The notes under the pieces were generated by a model. That model saw nothing but the letters and a program-made list of their open reading frames with translations. It had not been told where the DNA came from and searched no databases. Of a stretch of 64,000 nucleotides of DNA, positions 8,580 through 18,231 are shown in pieces (position 1 is the stretch's first letter; every line of letters begins with the position of its first letter). The DNA lies in assembly GCF_024171405.1 (NCBI RefSeq), contig NZ_JALJZT010000002.1, positions 1,488,001 to 1,552,000 on the forward strand, written 5' to 3'. Made by a program: the position numbers and the translations under genes. The stretch comes from Qipengyuania citrea (GTDB lineage Bacteria > Pseudomonadota > Alphaproteobacteria > Sphingomonadales > Sphingomonadaceae).

Positions 8580-9508
8580 AACATTTTCCTGAGCGACGCG
8601 AGCACGGTGAACCGCGCCGTATAGACCGCTAGAACAACCGCCCCCACAGGGACAAGGGCCAAGACCAGCCAATCGCTGGTTTCGAGCCCGCCGCCCGTCA
8701 CGAGTCCCGAATCCAGCGCTGCGAATTGCGCGCCCATCACCCAGACCGCCGCCGCTCCGAGCGCCAGTCCGAGCACGCCCCCGCCCAGCGCATCGACCAG
8801 GATCGAGCGCTGGAAGATCCGCGCGATCTGGTCGTCATTGCCGCCCAGCAGATGGACGATCTCGATCGTGTCGCGATTGCTGCCCAGCGCGTTGCGCGCC
8901 GCCAGCCATACCGCCGCCGCGCCGGTGAAGGCGAGCAGGCCGATCAGCCCCAGCGCCATCCAGCCGAGCGCCGAGAGCGCGGCGAGCACGGGAGCGAGCC
9001 ATTGCGCCTGCGCATCGATCCGCGCCGCGGGGACGCGGTCGGCGAGCAGGCTGCGCAGCCGGTCGAGCGTGGCGGCGTCCGCGCCATCGCGCAGTCGCAG
9101 GTCGATGAGCGCGGGGATCGGCACCGTATCTTCGGGCGTGTCGGTGCCCAGCCACGGGGCGAGCAGGGCCTCGACCGATTCCTGCGGGACCACCGCGAGC
9201 CCGGCGACCGCCGGGTCCTGCACCAGGATGGTCGCCGCATCCTCCGCCTGCCGCGCGCGCGATTGCGGATCCGCCTCGACGATCTGGACCGTCGCGCTGC
9301 CCGACAATTCGCCGCGTGCGCGGTCCGCGAGATTGTCGAGCGCCAGCCCGCCCCCAGCCGCCAGCACGGTCAGCGCGACCATGATCGCGATCACCCATGG
9401 CATCGGTCCGCCCAGCCGCGCCTGCGGCAGCAGATGCGCGGCGCGACGGCCCTGGAAGGGCGAGCGACCGCGCTCGACCATGCGCGGCGGGACCGGCGGC
9501 TTCTTCAT
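8576..9508 (-). CDS. ftsX: Cell division protein FtsX
   Basis: Permease-like partner of FtsE, 310 residues. A cytoplasmic N-tail is followed by TM1 (PWVIAIMVALTVLAAGGGLA), a periplasmic domain of roughly 110 residues, and three further TM segments in the C-terminal half, including IEIVHLLGGNDDQIARIFQ, the typical FtsX loop. FtsEX couples septal peptidoglycan hydrolysis to the divisome. It is co-translated with ftsE by an ATGA overlap. Confidence 0.93.
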   Translation of the reverse strand: MKKPPVPPRMVERGRSPFQGRRAAHLLPQARLGGPMPWVIAIMVALTVLAAGGGLALDNLADRARGELSGSATVQIVEADPQSRARQAEDAATILVQDPAVAGLAVVPQESVEALLAPWLGTDTPEDTVPIPALIDLRLRDGADAATLDRLRSLLADRVPAARIDAQAQWLAPVLAALSALGWMALGLIGLLAFTGAAAVWLAARNALGSNRDTIEIVHLLGGNDDQIARIFQRSILVDALGGGVLGLALGAAAVWVMGAQFAALDSGLVTGGGLETSDWLVLALVPVGAVVLAVYTARFTVLASLRKML

Positions 9509-10230
9509 TCGCCCGCCCCCACCCGCCGCGGCGGATAGCGCAGCGCGCCGGTGGGATCGGACAACAGCCCCTTGTCGAGCCGCATGATCAGCGAATCGGG
9601 AACCTTGCGCAGCAGGTGGACGTCATGCGTCGCCACCACCACGGTAGTGCCCAGCCGGTTGAGTGCTTCGAACAGGCGAATCAGCTTGAGCGCCATTTCC
9701 GGATCGACATTGCCCGTCGGTTCGTCGGCCACGAGCATGTCGGGGCGGCCGATCACCGCGCGGGCGATGGCCACGCGTTGCTGCTCGCCGCCCGACAGCG
9801 TCGCCGGGCGCGCATCGGCGCGGTGGGCCAACCCGACCCAGTCGAGCATGTCGGACACCGGCCCCTGCAGATCGGCTTCGCGTACGCCCGAAACGCGCAG
9901 CGGCAGCGCGACGTTGTCGAACGCCGACAAGTGATCGACCAGCCGGAAATCCTGGAACACCACCCCCATCCGCCGGCGATAGGCAGGCAGGCGCTCGCGC
10001 GGGAGGGTGATGACATCGGTCCCGAACATGCTGATCGCCCCGCGCGACGGGCGCTGCGCGAGATAAAGCAGGCGCAGCAGCGAGGTCTTGCCCGCCCCGC
10101 TGGCGCCGGTGAGGAAATAGAACCGGCCGGGGAACAGCGTGAAGGAAACGTTCGACAGGATTTCGCGATCGGTGCCGTAACGCAGCCCGACATTGTCGAA
10201 CCGGACGACCTCGTCCTCGGGCGCGCTCAT
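9505..10230 (-). CDS. ftsE: Cell division ATP-binding protein FtsE
   Basis: ABC ATPase of 241 residues. Walker A is [14 protein letters not shown], the signature is [14 protein letters not shown], Walker B is [12 protein letters not shown], and the switch His is in VVVATHDV. It heads the leftward ftsE-ftsX-ydcF-plsC run. About 155 nt separate it from the divergent zinc-ribbon gene, and this stretch must hold both promoters. Confidence 0.95.
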   Translation of the reverse strand: MSAPEDEVVRFDNVGLRYGTDREILSNVSFTLFPGRFYFLTGASGAGKTSLLRLLYLAQRPSRGAISMFGTDVITLPRERLPAYRRRMGVVFQDFRLVDHLSAFDNVALPLRVSGVREADLQGPVSDMLDWVGLAHRADARPATLSGGEQQRVAIARAVIGRPDMLVADEPTGNVDPEMALKLIRLFEALNRLGTTVVVATHDVHLLRKVPDSLIMRLDKGLLSDPTGALRYPPRRVGAGE

Positions 10231-10385
10231 CGCATGGCCCGGTCGTTCAAGAGGAAAGTTGCACCCGTCATTGTAGGAAACTGCCTATAACCGCGCTTGC
10301 ATGTGGAAAAAAGCCGCTCTCGGGGTTTGCGAACAGGGCTGTCGCTTGTCGTGATTCGCAACGGGTCCTAAGGCCTTGGGTCACC

Positions 10386-11264
10386 ATGATCATTGCCTGC
10401 CCTGCTTGTTCCACGCGCTATGTCGTGCCCGACAGCGCTATCGGGATCGACGGGCGCACCGTGCGCTGCGCGAAATGCAAACACAGCTGGTTCCAGGATG
10501 GCCCCGATGCCGAACGGCTCGCCGCGGTTGCTGCCGTCCCGGTCCCGCCGCCCGCTGCGCCATCCGCTCCCAGACCGTCACCGCCTGCGCCGCCACCGCC
10601 CCCCGTGGCGGAGGGCCCCGATCCGCAGGCGCAACCCGGCTTCAGCTATGGCGAAACCGCCACCGCGGCGCCTGTGCGCGATGCCCCCACCCGCGACGCG
10701 CCCCTGCGCGACGGGCTCGATTTCGACGAAACCACCCCGCCCTATGGCGAAGTTCAGGACGAGCTGCCGCCCGCGCCCACGCCCGAGAGCGACGATGCCC
10801 GCTCGCGCTTCGACCACGCGCCGCCGTTCCGTCCGCGCCGCAATCTCACCAAGCTGTGGACCTGGGCGGCGACGATTTTCGCGGTGATCGCGATCGGCAC
10901 GATTGCCGCGGTGAATTATGCCGGCCTGCCCGACTGGGTGCCGGTCAGCCGCCCGCTGTTCGGTGCCGCGCAGCCCGATCTGGAATTGTCCTTCCCGGTC
11001 GAGCAGCAGGAACGCCGCACGCTGCCCAATGGCACCGAATTCTTCGGCGCGCGCGTGATCGTCAAGAACACCGCGCGCGAATCGCGCCCGATCCCGCAAA
11101 TCCTGATCGTGCTGCGCGACCAGCGCGAACGGCAGGTCTATAGCTGGGTGGTCCAGCCGCCGCAGTCGACGCTGGCCCCGGGCGAGGAACTGACCATCAA
11201 CGAGGCGGTCACCGACGTGCCCAAATCGGCGGTCTTCGCGGATATCGGCTGGGCCCCGCGCTAG
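10386..11264 (+). CDS. Zinc-ribbon (MJ0042) membrane protein with DUF3426 domain
   Basis: 292 residues. The N-terminal zinc ribbon has two Cys pairs, [10 protein letters not shown] and CAKCKHSW. A Pro/Ala-rich, low-complexity linker (about 50-150) leads to one transmembrane helix ([21 protein letters not shown]), followed by a DUF3426 periplasmic domain with [15 protein letters not shown]. This architecture is widespread in alphaproteobacteria, and its function is not established. Divergent from ftsE. Confidence 0.85.
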   Translation: MIIACPACSTRYVVPDSAIGIDGRTVRCAKCKHSWFQDGPDAERLAAVAAVPVPPPAAPSAPRPSPPAPPPPPVAEGPDPQAQPGFSYGETATAAPVRDAPTRDAPLRDGLDFDETTPPYGEVQDELPPAPTPESDDARSRFDHAPPFRPRRNLTKLWTWAATIFAVIAIGTIAAVNYAGLPDWVPVSRPLFGAAQPDLELSFPVEQQERRTLPNGTEFFGARVIVKNTARESRPIPQILIVLRDQRERQVYSWVVQPPQSTLAPGEELTINEAVTDVPKSAVFADIGWAPR

Positions 11265-11374
11265 CTTGCGCAGCCGCGCAACAAAGATGCTTGCGAGGCC
11301 GCAGCCTCGCTGCTAGTGGCGCGCTCCTACCGGCGGGAGCCCGTTCGCGGATTCGCTCTCGATGCAGACTGTGT

Positions 11375-11461
11375 GCGGTCGTGGCGGAACTGGTAGACGC
11401 GCAACGTTGAGGTCGTTGTGGCCGCAAGGCCGTGGAAGTTCGAGTCTTCTCGACCGCACCA
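11375..11461 (+). tRNA. tRNA-Leu (GAG)
   Basis: The acceptor stem GCGGTCG (11375-11381) pairs with CGACCGC (11451-11457), followed by A and encoded CCA. The anticodon arm CAACG-TTGAGGT-CGTTG gives anticodon GAG. The long variable arm, GGCC-GCAA-GGCC, marks a class II tRNA, and the T-arm carries GTTCGAGTC. Length 87 nt. Confidence 0.95.
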
Positions 11462-11621
11462 ATTTCTCCTTACCCCGATGACCGCCCTTTAGGACGTCGA
11501 TATCGGCGCATGCTTGACGCTGCGACCGATTTGCGGAACACCTTAGGCAAGAACAAAAACATTCGTGGGAGAGCTTCGGCAACCCGCGCCGGTCCTGCGG
11601 CGCGCGGAAAGGAGACTCCTC

Positions 11622-11999
11622 ATGCGCGCGACCTCGCAGTTTCTTATCGCGGGTGTTCTGCTCGCGCTTTCTCCGCCCATTTCCGCCGCACCCGCCCCCG
11701 AGGCCAGGCTGGTCCGCTGCGGCGATGACGATTGCCTGCGGGTTTCGGGCCAGCGCGAGGATGCGCGCGTGCTGGTGATTGTAAACAGCCACGAAACCAG
11801 CCCGCGGGGTGCACGGAAATGGCGCGTGGACCTCCCGCTCGATACGGTAAGACGCCTCGCGCCGCTGCATGCGCGGACGGTCGAGGTGACGTTGCGCGAT
11901 CCGGACACCGGCGACGAGACGTCCGCCAGTGTGCGGCTGCCGATCGGGCTGCTGGGCGGCACGACCCGGCTGACTGCGCTCGAGGTCACCGGTTCATGA
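11622..11999 (+). CDS. Small secreted protein of unknown function
   Basis: 125 residues with a signal peptide (RATSQFLIAGVLLALSPPISAAPA). The mature part has two nearby Cys (VRCGDDDCLRVSG), probably a disulfide, and a beta-rich composition. Start at ATG 11622, preceded by AAAGGAG. It lies 105 nt before a UrcA-family gene. No family that I can name. Confidence 0.7.
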   Translation: MRATSQFLIAGVLLALSPPISAAPAPEARLVRCGDDDCLRVSGQREDARVLVIVNSHETSPRGARKWRVDLPLDTVRRLAPLHARTVEVTLRDPDTGDETSASVRLPIGLLGGTTRLTALEVTGS

Positions 12000-12104
12000 G
12001 CCTCGCTTCGATTCACCGCGAACCTTGCCAGCGCCGACACCTGGGCATATCTCCCTGCGCAGCCGCCAAAGAGCGGCGCAATAATAACGCAGGAGACGAT
12101 GATC

Positions 12105-12434
12105 ATGAAAGCTGGCCTGATGGCCCTGGCTGCGTGCGCGCTTGCGGCGCCGGCCATGGCGGAAACCACCCCCTCCGACCCCTTCGTGCAGGACAGCGCG
12201 ACGCTGCACCTCGACGGGCTCGATCTTGCGACTGTCGACGGGCAGCGCCGCTTGGCCATTCGTATGAACGATGCCGCGCGCGCGGTATGCGGCGACGGCC
12301 TCGACACCGTGCATTTGCGCGCGCATGCGCGTTCGCAGGAGTGCCGTACCGAAGTCGTCGCCCGCATCCGCGAACGGATCGAAACGCGCGTCGCGCTGCA
12401 GGACACGGCCACCCGGCTCGCGTCGAGCGAGTAG
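12105..12434 (+). CDS. UrcA-family secreted protein
   Basis: 109 residues. Signal peptide MKAGLMALAACALAAPAMA, then the UrcA pattern: a strand block LHLDGLDLATVDGQRRL, an A-x-C (RAVCGD) and a second Cys after RSQEC, followed by a helix with repeated Arg/Glu. UrcA proteins are small periplasmic proteins common in Sphingomonadales and Caulobacterales; their role is unknown. The start at 12105 is preferred over 12099 because AGGAG ends 9 nt upstream of it. Confidence 0.8.
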   Translation: MKAGLMALAACALAAPAMAETTPSDPFVQDSATLHLDGLDLATVDGQRRLAIRMNDAARAVCGDGLDTVHLRAHARSQECRTEVVARIRERIETRVALQDTATRLASSE

Positions 12435-12471
12435 GCCCCACACAGCAGGCCACCGCGCGAGGACCGCGGCG

Positions 12472-14037
12472 GTGAGCCTGGAGCGACAGGCGCGCGACGC
12501 GCTCGAACGCGACGACCTCCTGGGAGCGACACAAGCTGCCAAGGCGATCGTCCTGCAGGATCGCGATGCACCGGCAGGATATTTCCTGCTGGGCATTGCG
12601 GCCGAGCAGGCTGGACAGATCGACAATGCGGTCATGTTGTTGGACGCGGCCGTCCAGCGCGGCCCCCAGGCCGAGCATCTGGCCCAGCAGGCCCGGCTGC
12701 TCAGCCTCTTGCGCCGTGACGGAGAAGCCGCCTCGGCCAGCAAGCGCGCTCTCGCTCTCGCCCCCGCCGATGCACGCACGCTGGACACGATAGGGTGCGT
12801 TCTGACCCGGCTGGGCGACCACGAAGGCGCCATTGGTCCGTTCACCGCGGCGGTGGCCCGCGAGCCCGGCAATCTCGATTATCGCTACAATCTTGCCGCC
12901 GCGAGCAGCTTTACCGGGCGCGTCGATGACGCACGGCGGCATTACGAGGACATCCTGCGCGCCGATCCGGGGAATGCGCGCGCGCATTATGCACTCGCCA
13001 TCCTGTCGCGCCAGACGCCCCAGACCAACCATCTCCCCCGGCTGAAACGCGCATTGGCTGCCGCGCAAGGCCCGGGCGATGCGCTGCGTATCCGCTATGC
13101 TCTGGCCAAGGAACTGGAGGATCTGGGCGATCCCACTGCGTTCGAACACCTTGCGGCAGCCAATGCGCAGCAGAAGCGCGCGATCGGCTACGATTTCGCG
13201 CAGGATGCAGAAATCTTCGATGCGCTCGAAACGGTGTTTACCAAGCCCGCAGGTGCGCTGCGCGAGGCGCCGGGCCATCCCGATACCGCACCGATCTTCG
13301 TCGTGGGCATGCCGCGAACGGGCACTACGCTGATCGATCGCATCCTGTCGTCGCATCCACAGGTCGTGTCGGCGGGTGAGCTTCAGGCCATGCCGGTGGC
13401 GGTCAAGCGGCTGGCTGGAACCGCATCGAAAAAGGTCATCGACGCAGAGACGATTGCCGCCAGCAGCACGATCGATCCAGCGCAGCTGGGCCGCGCCTAT
13501 ATCGAACAGGCTGCGCATCATTTGCCCGAACGAACGCCGCGCTTCGTCGACAAGCTCCCCGCCAATTTCCTGTATATCGGCCATATCGCAGCAGCGCTGC
13601 CGCATGCGCGGATCGTGTGCCTGCGCCGTAATCCGATGGATACGGTGTGGAGCAATTACAAAAATCTGTTTGCGAGCCAGTCGGCCTATTACGCCTATTC
13701 CTACGACCTCCTCGACACGGCGCGCTATTATGCGCGCTTCGACCGGTTGATGGCGCAGTGGGAGACGCTCTTTCCCGGGCGGATATTGCAGCTGGGCTAT
13801 GAAGGCCTGGTCGCCGATCAGGACGGGCAGACGCGGCGATTGATCGACTTCTGCGGGCTCGACTGGGACGATGCCTGCCTGCACTTTCACAAGAACACGG
13901 CGGCGGTGGCCACGCCGAGTGCGGCGCAGGTGCGCCGGCCGCTCAACGCCGATGCCGTGGGCCGCTGGCGGACGCATGAACGCGCGCTGGAGCCGGCGCG
14001 CGCCTGGCTCGAAAAGCAGGGCATCTCCACCGGCTGA
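12472..14037 (+). CDS. TPR-repeat sulfotransferase
   Basis: 521 residues in two parts. Residues 1 to about 240 are TPR-like helical repeats (for example AGQIDNAVMLLDAAVQ, GRVDDARRHYEDILRADP). From about residue 275 comes a PAPS-dependent sulfotransferase domain with the 5'-phosphosulfate loop FVVGMPRTGTTLIDRIL and a later 3'-phosphate-binding block, IVCLRRNPMDTVWS. The start is a GTG at 12472 with GAGGA upstream. Substrate unknown: such fusions may sulfate peptides, glycans or small molecules. It lies 37 nt after the UrcA gene and is convergent with a TonB receptor. Confidence 0.85.
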   Translation: MSLERQARDALERDDLLGATQAAKAIVLQDRDAPAGYFLLGIAAEQAGQIDNAVMLLDAAVQRGPQAEHLAQQARLLSLLRRDGEAASASKRALALAPADARTLDTIGCVLTRLGDHEGAIGPFTAAVAREPGNLDYRYNLAAASSFTGRVDDARRHYEDILRADPGNARAHYALAILSRQTPQTNHLPRLKRALAAAQGPGDALRIRYALAKELEDLGDPTAFEHLAAANAQQKRAIGYDFAQDAEIFDALETVFTKPAGALREAPGHPDTAPIFVVGMPRTGTTLIDRILSSHPQVVSAGELQAMPVAVKRLAGTASKKVIDAETIAASSTIDPAQLGRAYIEQAAHHLPERTPRFVDKLPANFLYIGHIAAALPHARIVCLRRNPMDTVWSNYKNLFASQSAYYAYSYDLLDTARYYARFDRLMAQWETLFPGRILQLGYEGLVADQDGQTRRLIDFCGLDWDDACLHFHKNTAAVATPSAAQVRRPLNADAVGRWRTHERALEPARAWLEKQGISTG

Positions 14038-14072
14038 GGGACGCTTCTACAGTGCGCAAGAATCAAGAATAA

Positions 14073-14103
14073 GGGCGCCTGCGTAGGAACGCAGGCGCCC
14101 TTT
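14073..14103. terminator. Bidirectional rho-independent terminator
   Basis: GGGCGCCTGCG (14073-14083) and CGCAGGCGCCC (14090-14100) form an 11-bp perfect stem with a 6-nt loop. A TTT follows on the plus strand, and an A-rich AATAA precedes it, which reads as T-rich on the minus strand. It lies between the convergent sulfotransferase and TonB-receptor genes. Confidence 0.85.
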
Positions 14104-14123
14104 GCTTGGGGTGATGGTGTCGC

Positions 14124-16526
14124 TCAGAACGACATGCGTGCTTCCATCCCGACGACCCGCGGACTCATTACCGCCTGGCGATAGTAACGCACCGCAACAC
14201 CATCGTTCACGCCGATGCGCGAGCGATCGTTGGCGGTCGATACAACTGCGTATTTGTCGAAGATGTTGTTGGCGAACAGGCTGATGCTGTAGGTTTCCAT
14301 CTCGTAGGTCAGTGCCGCCCGGTGCAGCGTGTAACCGGGGATCAGATCGCCATAGGCGCGGTCCCACCCGATCCGCGAAACGACATTTCCGCGATAGGTC
14401 GCCGTCCAGTTGGCCACCAGATCGGCATCGCCCATCGGCTGGACGTAGGTAACGCCAAGGCTGCCCGAGTTCTTCGCCGAACCGGGCAAGCGGTCGCCAT
14501 CGAGCGCGTCCAGCTGGACGAAGCGGTTCGAATAATCGCCCGGCGTTTCGCGAATGGTGATGATGCCCGGTACGTCCTCGGTGAGATAGGCGTCGGTATA
14601 GGAATAGGTCCCCTGGATCGACAGCTCGGGGATCGGTTTGAGCTGGAACGAGGTCTCGAAGCCGCGCGACTTGGCCGACCCGCCGTTCACCGTGATCCCG
14701 GTTGCGCCATAGAGCGTGGAGGAATTGACCTGAATCCCCTGCCACTTCACGTCGAAGACGTTGAAGTTGAGCGCCAGCACGTCGTTGAACAGCTGGCTGC
14801 GCATCCCGATCTCGATATTCTTGGTCGTGTCGGGGCCGTATTGCAGCTCGTCAGGCAGCGCGCAGATGATCTGCTGACCCGGTTGGATATCGGCCGGGCA
14901 GGGCGCAACCCGGTTGGGCCCGCCGAGGCGGTAGCCCTTGCTGTACGTGGCATAGACCATGAAATCGGGACTGAATTCATACGAGGTGTTGAATTTCCAC
15001 ACCCAGCCGTCTTCGCCGGCATCGCCGCCATTGGACGGCAAATCATAGGGGCTGAGCGGATCGCCCAGGACAGGCAGGGCCGCCGCACCCGAGATCGTCG
15101 ATGTATAGTCGAAATAGCGCGCGCCCGCGGTGACCTGCCAATCCGGCGTAACCTCGAACGTGGCTTCGCCGAAGATCGCCTTCTCCTTCACCTCGGAGGT
15201 GATGTAGCTGACATACTCCAGCGCTTCGGGGTTGGTGGTCGGATCGACCCACGGGTGGTTGGGAATGCGTTCGGCGTAGTCGCTCTGATAATCGTTCTCG
15301 TTGTAGAAGCCGCCCAGAACCCAGCTGAACGGACCGCCATGGCTCGACACCAGCCGCAGTTCGAAGTTCTTTTGCTTGCGCGTGCGGTCGGATGCGTAAT
15401 GGCCCGCGAACGCCGGGAACAACTCGTAATCGTAATCGAGGTCGAGCAGCAGGTCGGTGACGTCGCCCTTATCGCTATAGCCCATCTCGGTGTAGGCGCC
15501 GGTGGCGACGATATCGACGATGTCCGCGATATTGGCATTGATCTCGGCGCTGACGAGATGCGCATGACGGTCGACCGGTTCCTTGAACCGGCTGGCGTTC
15601 TCATAGCGTCCGGTGCCCAGCACGCCCGCGCTGTTCGATTGCGCACCTTCGGTCTCAGTCTGCTGATACGCATAGGTCAGCAGCAATTGCAGGTCCTCGT
15701 CGGCCTGGAACAGCAATTGGTTACGCGTGGTGAAGGTCCGCTCGAAATTGAGATCCTCTTCCTCGTAGAGGTTCGCTGCATAACCCGCATCGGAGATGCT
15801 GTCCGGGCCATCGGGCTGCGGCAGCGATACGCCGGGTTCTTGGACGAGCAGCGAATAGTCGATGAATCCCGGGTCGAAGTAATAGCCCGTCGCGCTGCGG
15901 AACGCGATGTGATCGGCCACGATGGGCAGGTTGATCACGCCATCGATCTGATAGCCGAAATCGTCGCTATGCGATTTGGCATAGGCGCGCGCATGGACCT
16001 CGCCCTCGACCACGCTGGGATCGGGCCGATTGGGAATATAACGGATCGCCCCGGCCAGCGTACCAAGCCCGTAAAGCGTGCCCTGCGGGCCGAGCAGGGT
16101 TTCGACGCGGGCGATATCGACCAGCTTGAAATCGTAATAGAGCGGGACTTCGCCCAGATAGATGCCCAGCGCGTCGTCATAGATGGCGCCGCCGTCACCC
16201 ACGCCCGAGGCATTGAGACCGCGCAGCACCACCGTGCCGGTCGAGCCCGGGCCGGTGTCGGAAATTGTCATGCCGGGGGTGAAATCGGCAATATCGCGAA
16301 TGTCGTCGATCCGCTGCCGCGCCAGCTCTTCCGCACTGACGGCGGTGATATTGATCGGCGTATCCATCAACGTCGTCGCGCGGCGGGTGGCCGTAACGAC
16401 GATCGTGACCGGAGCCGCGCTCTCCTCTTCCGGCTCCTCCTGGGCGAAAGCCGGTGCGGCCAGCGTGGTGGTCGAAAACACGGTTGCCGACAGCAGACCG
16501 AATTTCAGTTTTGCGCATTTTTTCAT
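14124..16526 (-). CDS. TonB-dependent outer-membrane receptor
   Basis: 800-residue outer-membrane transporter. Signal peptide about residues 1-30 (ends TLAAPAFAQ); plug domain with TATRRATTLMDTPINITAVS, VVLRGLN and VETLLGPQGTLYGLGTLAG; then a long 22-strand barrel ending in Phe (MEARMSF). Start at ATG 16526 (MKKCAKLKFG), which gives the signal peptide directly; upstream in-frame codons do not. It is the kind of receptor used for organic substrates in sphingomonads; no siderophore-specific motif was seen. A 726-nt non-coding stretch lies upstream. Confidence 0.9.
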   Translation of the reverse strand: MKKCAKLKFGLLSATVFSTTTLAAPAFAQEEPEEESAAPVTIVVTATRRATTLMDTPINITAVSAEELARQRIDDIRDIADFTPGMTISDTGPGSTGTVVLRGLNASGVGDGGAIYDDALGIYLGEVPLYYDFKLVDIARVETLLGPQGTLYGLGTLAGAIRYIPNRPDPSVVEGEVHARAYAKSHSDDFGYQIDGVINLPIVADHIAFRSATGYYFDPGFIDYSLLVQEPGVSLPQPDGPDSISDAGYAANLYEEEDLNFERTFTTRNQLLFQADEDLQLLLTYAYQQTETEGAQSNSAGVLGTGRYENASRFKEPVDRHAHLVSAEINANIADIVDIVATGAYTEMGYSDKGDVTDLLLDLDYDYELFPAFAGHYASDRTRKQKNFELRLVSSHGGPFSWVLGGFYNENDYQSDYAERIPNHPWVDPTTNPEALEYVSYITSEVKEKAIFGEATFEVTPDWQVTAGARYFDYTSTISGAAALPVLGDPLSPYDLPSNGGDAGEDGWVWKFNTSYEFSPDFMVYATYSKGYRLGGPNRVAPCPADIQPGQQIICALPDELQYGPDTTKNIEIGMRSQLFNDVLALNFNVFDVKWQGIQVNSSTLYGATGITVNGGSAKSRGFETSFQLKPIPELSIQGTYSYTDAYLTEDVPGIITIRETPGDYSNRFVQLDALDGDRLPGSAKNSGSLGVTYVQPMGDADLVANWTATYRGNVVSRIGWDRAYGDLIPGYTLHRAALTYEMETYSISLFANNIFDKYAVVSTANDRSRIGVNDGVAVRYYRQAVMSPRVVGMEARMSF

Positions 16527-17252
16527 CGTTTTCTTCCCGTCTTTTGCGGTTGAGCTTCCCCGGGCCGCGACACGCATGTCGCAGCCGACCCAGCTTTACT
16601 TGAGGACCTGAGGTGCGCCTGTGCTCCGTTATTCGGACTTCAGGCATTCACCTTATCGACTCGACGAAACCAACCCGCCTATTCGCACGATCCCGCTTGC
16701 TTTTTCTTCGGTTGTTCGGATTTATCCGAATTGCCCCGCCTGCGATTGTTCTTCGTTCTCGATTGAGGGAATGAGAACGCGGTGTTTTCATATGGAGAGG
16801 GGTGTTGTGCGGCTCCGTATCGACGGGACCGCAACGAGCGCACGTGGGCGCGCCGCGAGAAATCATGTGCAGGTGTCGAAGATAGGGAGGCGGCCGGACC
16901 GGCAGCGCGGACGGCAGAGCGCTTGCTCTTCGCGAAGGTCCCGGCTCCCGATGTTCGGTCCATAGACAATCTCCATATCGAGCCGATAGCCGGCTCAATC
17001 CTGCAGATCCCCTTCCCAAGCGTTGCCGTTACTTGCGACGGCATGACACATACGCTAGAGATATTACGGAATGCGTCAAGAGTATTAATTGATCGCCCGA
17101 ACAGCACCGCGAGCCTGGCGTTTGGAACTGAATTCACACGATTTTCACAGGGTTCGGCAAGTCACGCGAACCCTGTGGTTGCTGCGTCATATCGTTCCCT
17201 TCGCAGCCTCAGGGCTTGCGCGGTGCGGCTATCCCGAATCGATTCCGCGCCG
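16527..17252. other. 726-nt non-coding region upstream of TonB receptor, with three dyads
   Basis: No convincing gene: reading frames here are short, Arg/Ser-rich and unlike the neighbours. Three perfect inverted repeats are present. TTCGGA-N4-TCCGAA is at 16715-16730. CGTTCTC-N12-GAGAACG is at 16754-16779. CACAGGGTTCG-N10-CGAACCCTGTG is at 17146-17177. The first two could be operators for the receptor gene. The third could act near the 3' end of the leftward propeller gene, though no T-run follows it. An AT-rich stretch (about 17040-17095) may hold a promoter. Confidence 0.5.
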
Positions 17253-18176
17253 TCACCGGGCTTCGCTAGTCCACCATGTCAGCGAGTGGACGTCATGCGC
17301 GCTCGTCCATATCCCGTCGGGCGTATAACGCAGCGCGCCGCTGCCCTCCGCCCGTCCGACGCGGGCGAGGATTTCGGCGGTCGCCGCATCGATCACGACG
17401 AAGGTCTGGTCGTCGGTCGTACGCAGCCACACCTTCCCGTCGCCCGTGTCGATATCGCCCCATTTGAGGTTGTCGCCGACGAGAGTACGGCCCGCCACCT
17501 CGCGCGTTTCGGGGTCGATCCGCGCGACGGTCCCGTCGCCCTGCTCCTGCACCCAGACGGCCCCTTCACCCGCGACGAGGAAACCGGGCGTATCGCCGAG
17601 CTGGATCGTGTCGGTGACCGCATTCGTAGCCGGGTCGACGCGCTGCAGTGTCCCCCCGGTCCCGCTTACCGCCCATAGCGCGTCGAACCCGAAGGCGAGG
17701 AAAGTCGTACCCGGCGCTACCTCGATCGACGCGGAGATTTCATTGGTCGCGGGATCGATGCGGGAGATCGTCCCCTCCGCCTGGTTGGGTGCCCATACCG
17801 ACCCGGCGCCGGCGACCACGTTCTGTTCGCCGCTCGGTCCGATGCCCGCCGGTATGGTGGCCAGTACCTGCGCGGTCTCGGGGCCGATGCGATACAGCTC
17901 GCCCCCATCGCAATTGCCCACCCAGAGCGATCCGGATTCCATCGCCATCGTGCCGCACGGGCGCGGGATCGCGACCGAGGCTAGCTTCTCGGTTTTCGAC
18001 CACTGCTCCACCCGGCCGTCATTGGTGGTCCACACGGTATCGCCATCAACCTGGAGGAAATCGGCGAAGCCGGGGACGTCGATCACATTCTCGGCAAATG
18101 CGGGCTCGGGGCTCATTTCGGCCGCAGGCGCGCAGGCCGCGGCAATGAGGGGCAGGAGGCAGATCGATCGGGTCAT
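17253..18176 (-). CDS. Secreted beta-propeller protein (YncE/virginiamycin-B-lyase-like)
   Basis: 307 residues, with an N-terminal signal peptide (MTRSICLLPLIAAACAPAAE) whose AAAC may be a lipobox. The mature part is a series of blades repeating patterns such as GSVWAPNQAEGTISRIDPAT, DALWAVSGTGGTLQRVDPAT and GAVWVQEQGDGTVARIDPET. This is the streptogramin-lyase/YncE propeller type, usually a binding or scaffold fold. The catalytic His/Glu set of Vgb was not confirmed. Start at ATG 18176 with AAGGA upstream. It is the third gene of a leftward unit after the two MBL-fold genes. Confidence 0.8.
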   Translation of the reverse strand: MTRSICLLPLIAAACAPAAEMSPEPAFAENVIDVPGFADFLQVDGDTVWTTNDGRVEQWSKTEKLASVAIPRPCGTMAMESGSLWVGNCDGGELYRIGPETAQVLATIPAGIGPSGEQNVVAGAGSVWAPNQAEGTISRIDPATNEISASIEVAPGTTFLAFGFDALWAVSGTGGTLQRVDPATNAVTDTIQLGDTPGFLVAGEGAVWVQEQGDGTVARIDPETREVAGRTLVGDNLKWGDIDTGDGKVWLRTTDDQTFVVIDAATAEILARVGRAEGSGALRYTPDGIWTSAHDVHSLTWWTSEAR

Positions 18177-18231
18177 GGGCGTTGGTCCTTGCATGGCAGG
18201 CGGGGCGTGCCGGGCCGTCCCGGCGGCGGCG

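Noticed and set aside
11293..11310. Terminator after the zinc-ribbon gene
   Set aside because: GCGAGGC-CGCA-GCCTCGC forms a small stem, but no T-run follows, and the tRNA gene lies just downstream. Too weak to list.
14322..16553. A 743-residue reading frame opposite the TonB receptor
   Set aside because: It is the antisense frame of a clear TonB receptor with signal peptide and barrel; high-GC codon use makes such shadows long.
17062..17087. A fourth operator, TATTA-N16-TATTA
   Set aside because: The second half is a direct, not inverted, copy (TATTA instead of TAATA), so it does not match the three good sites. It may be a degenerate site.
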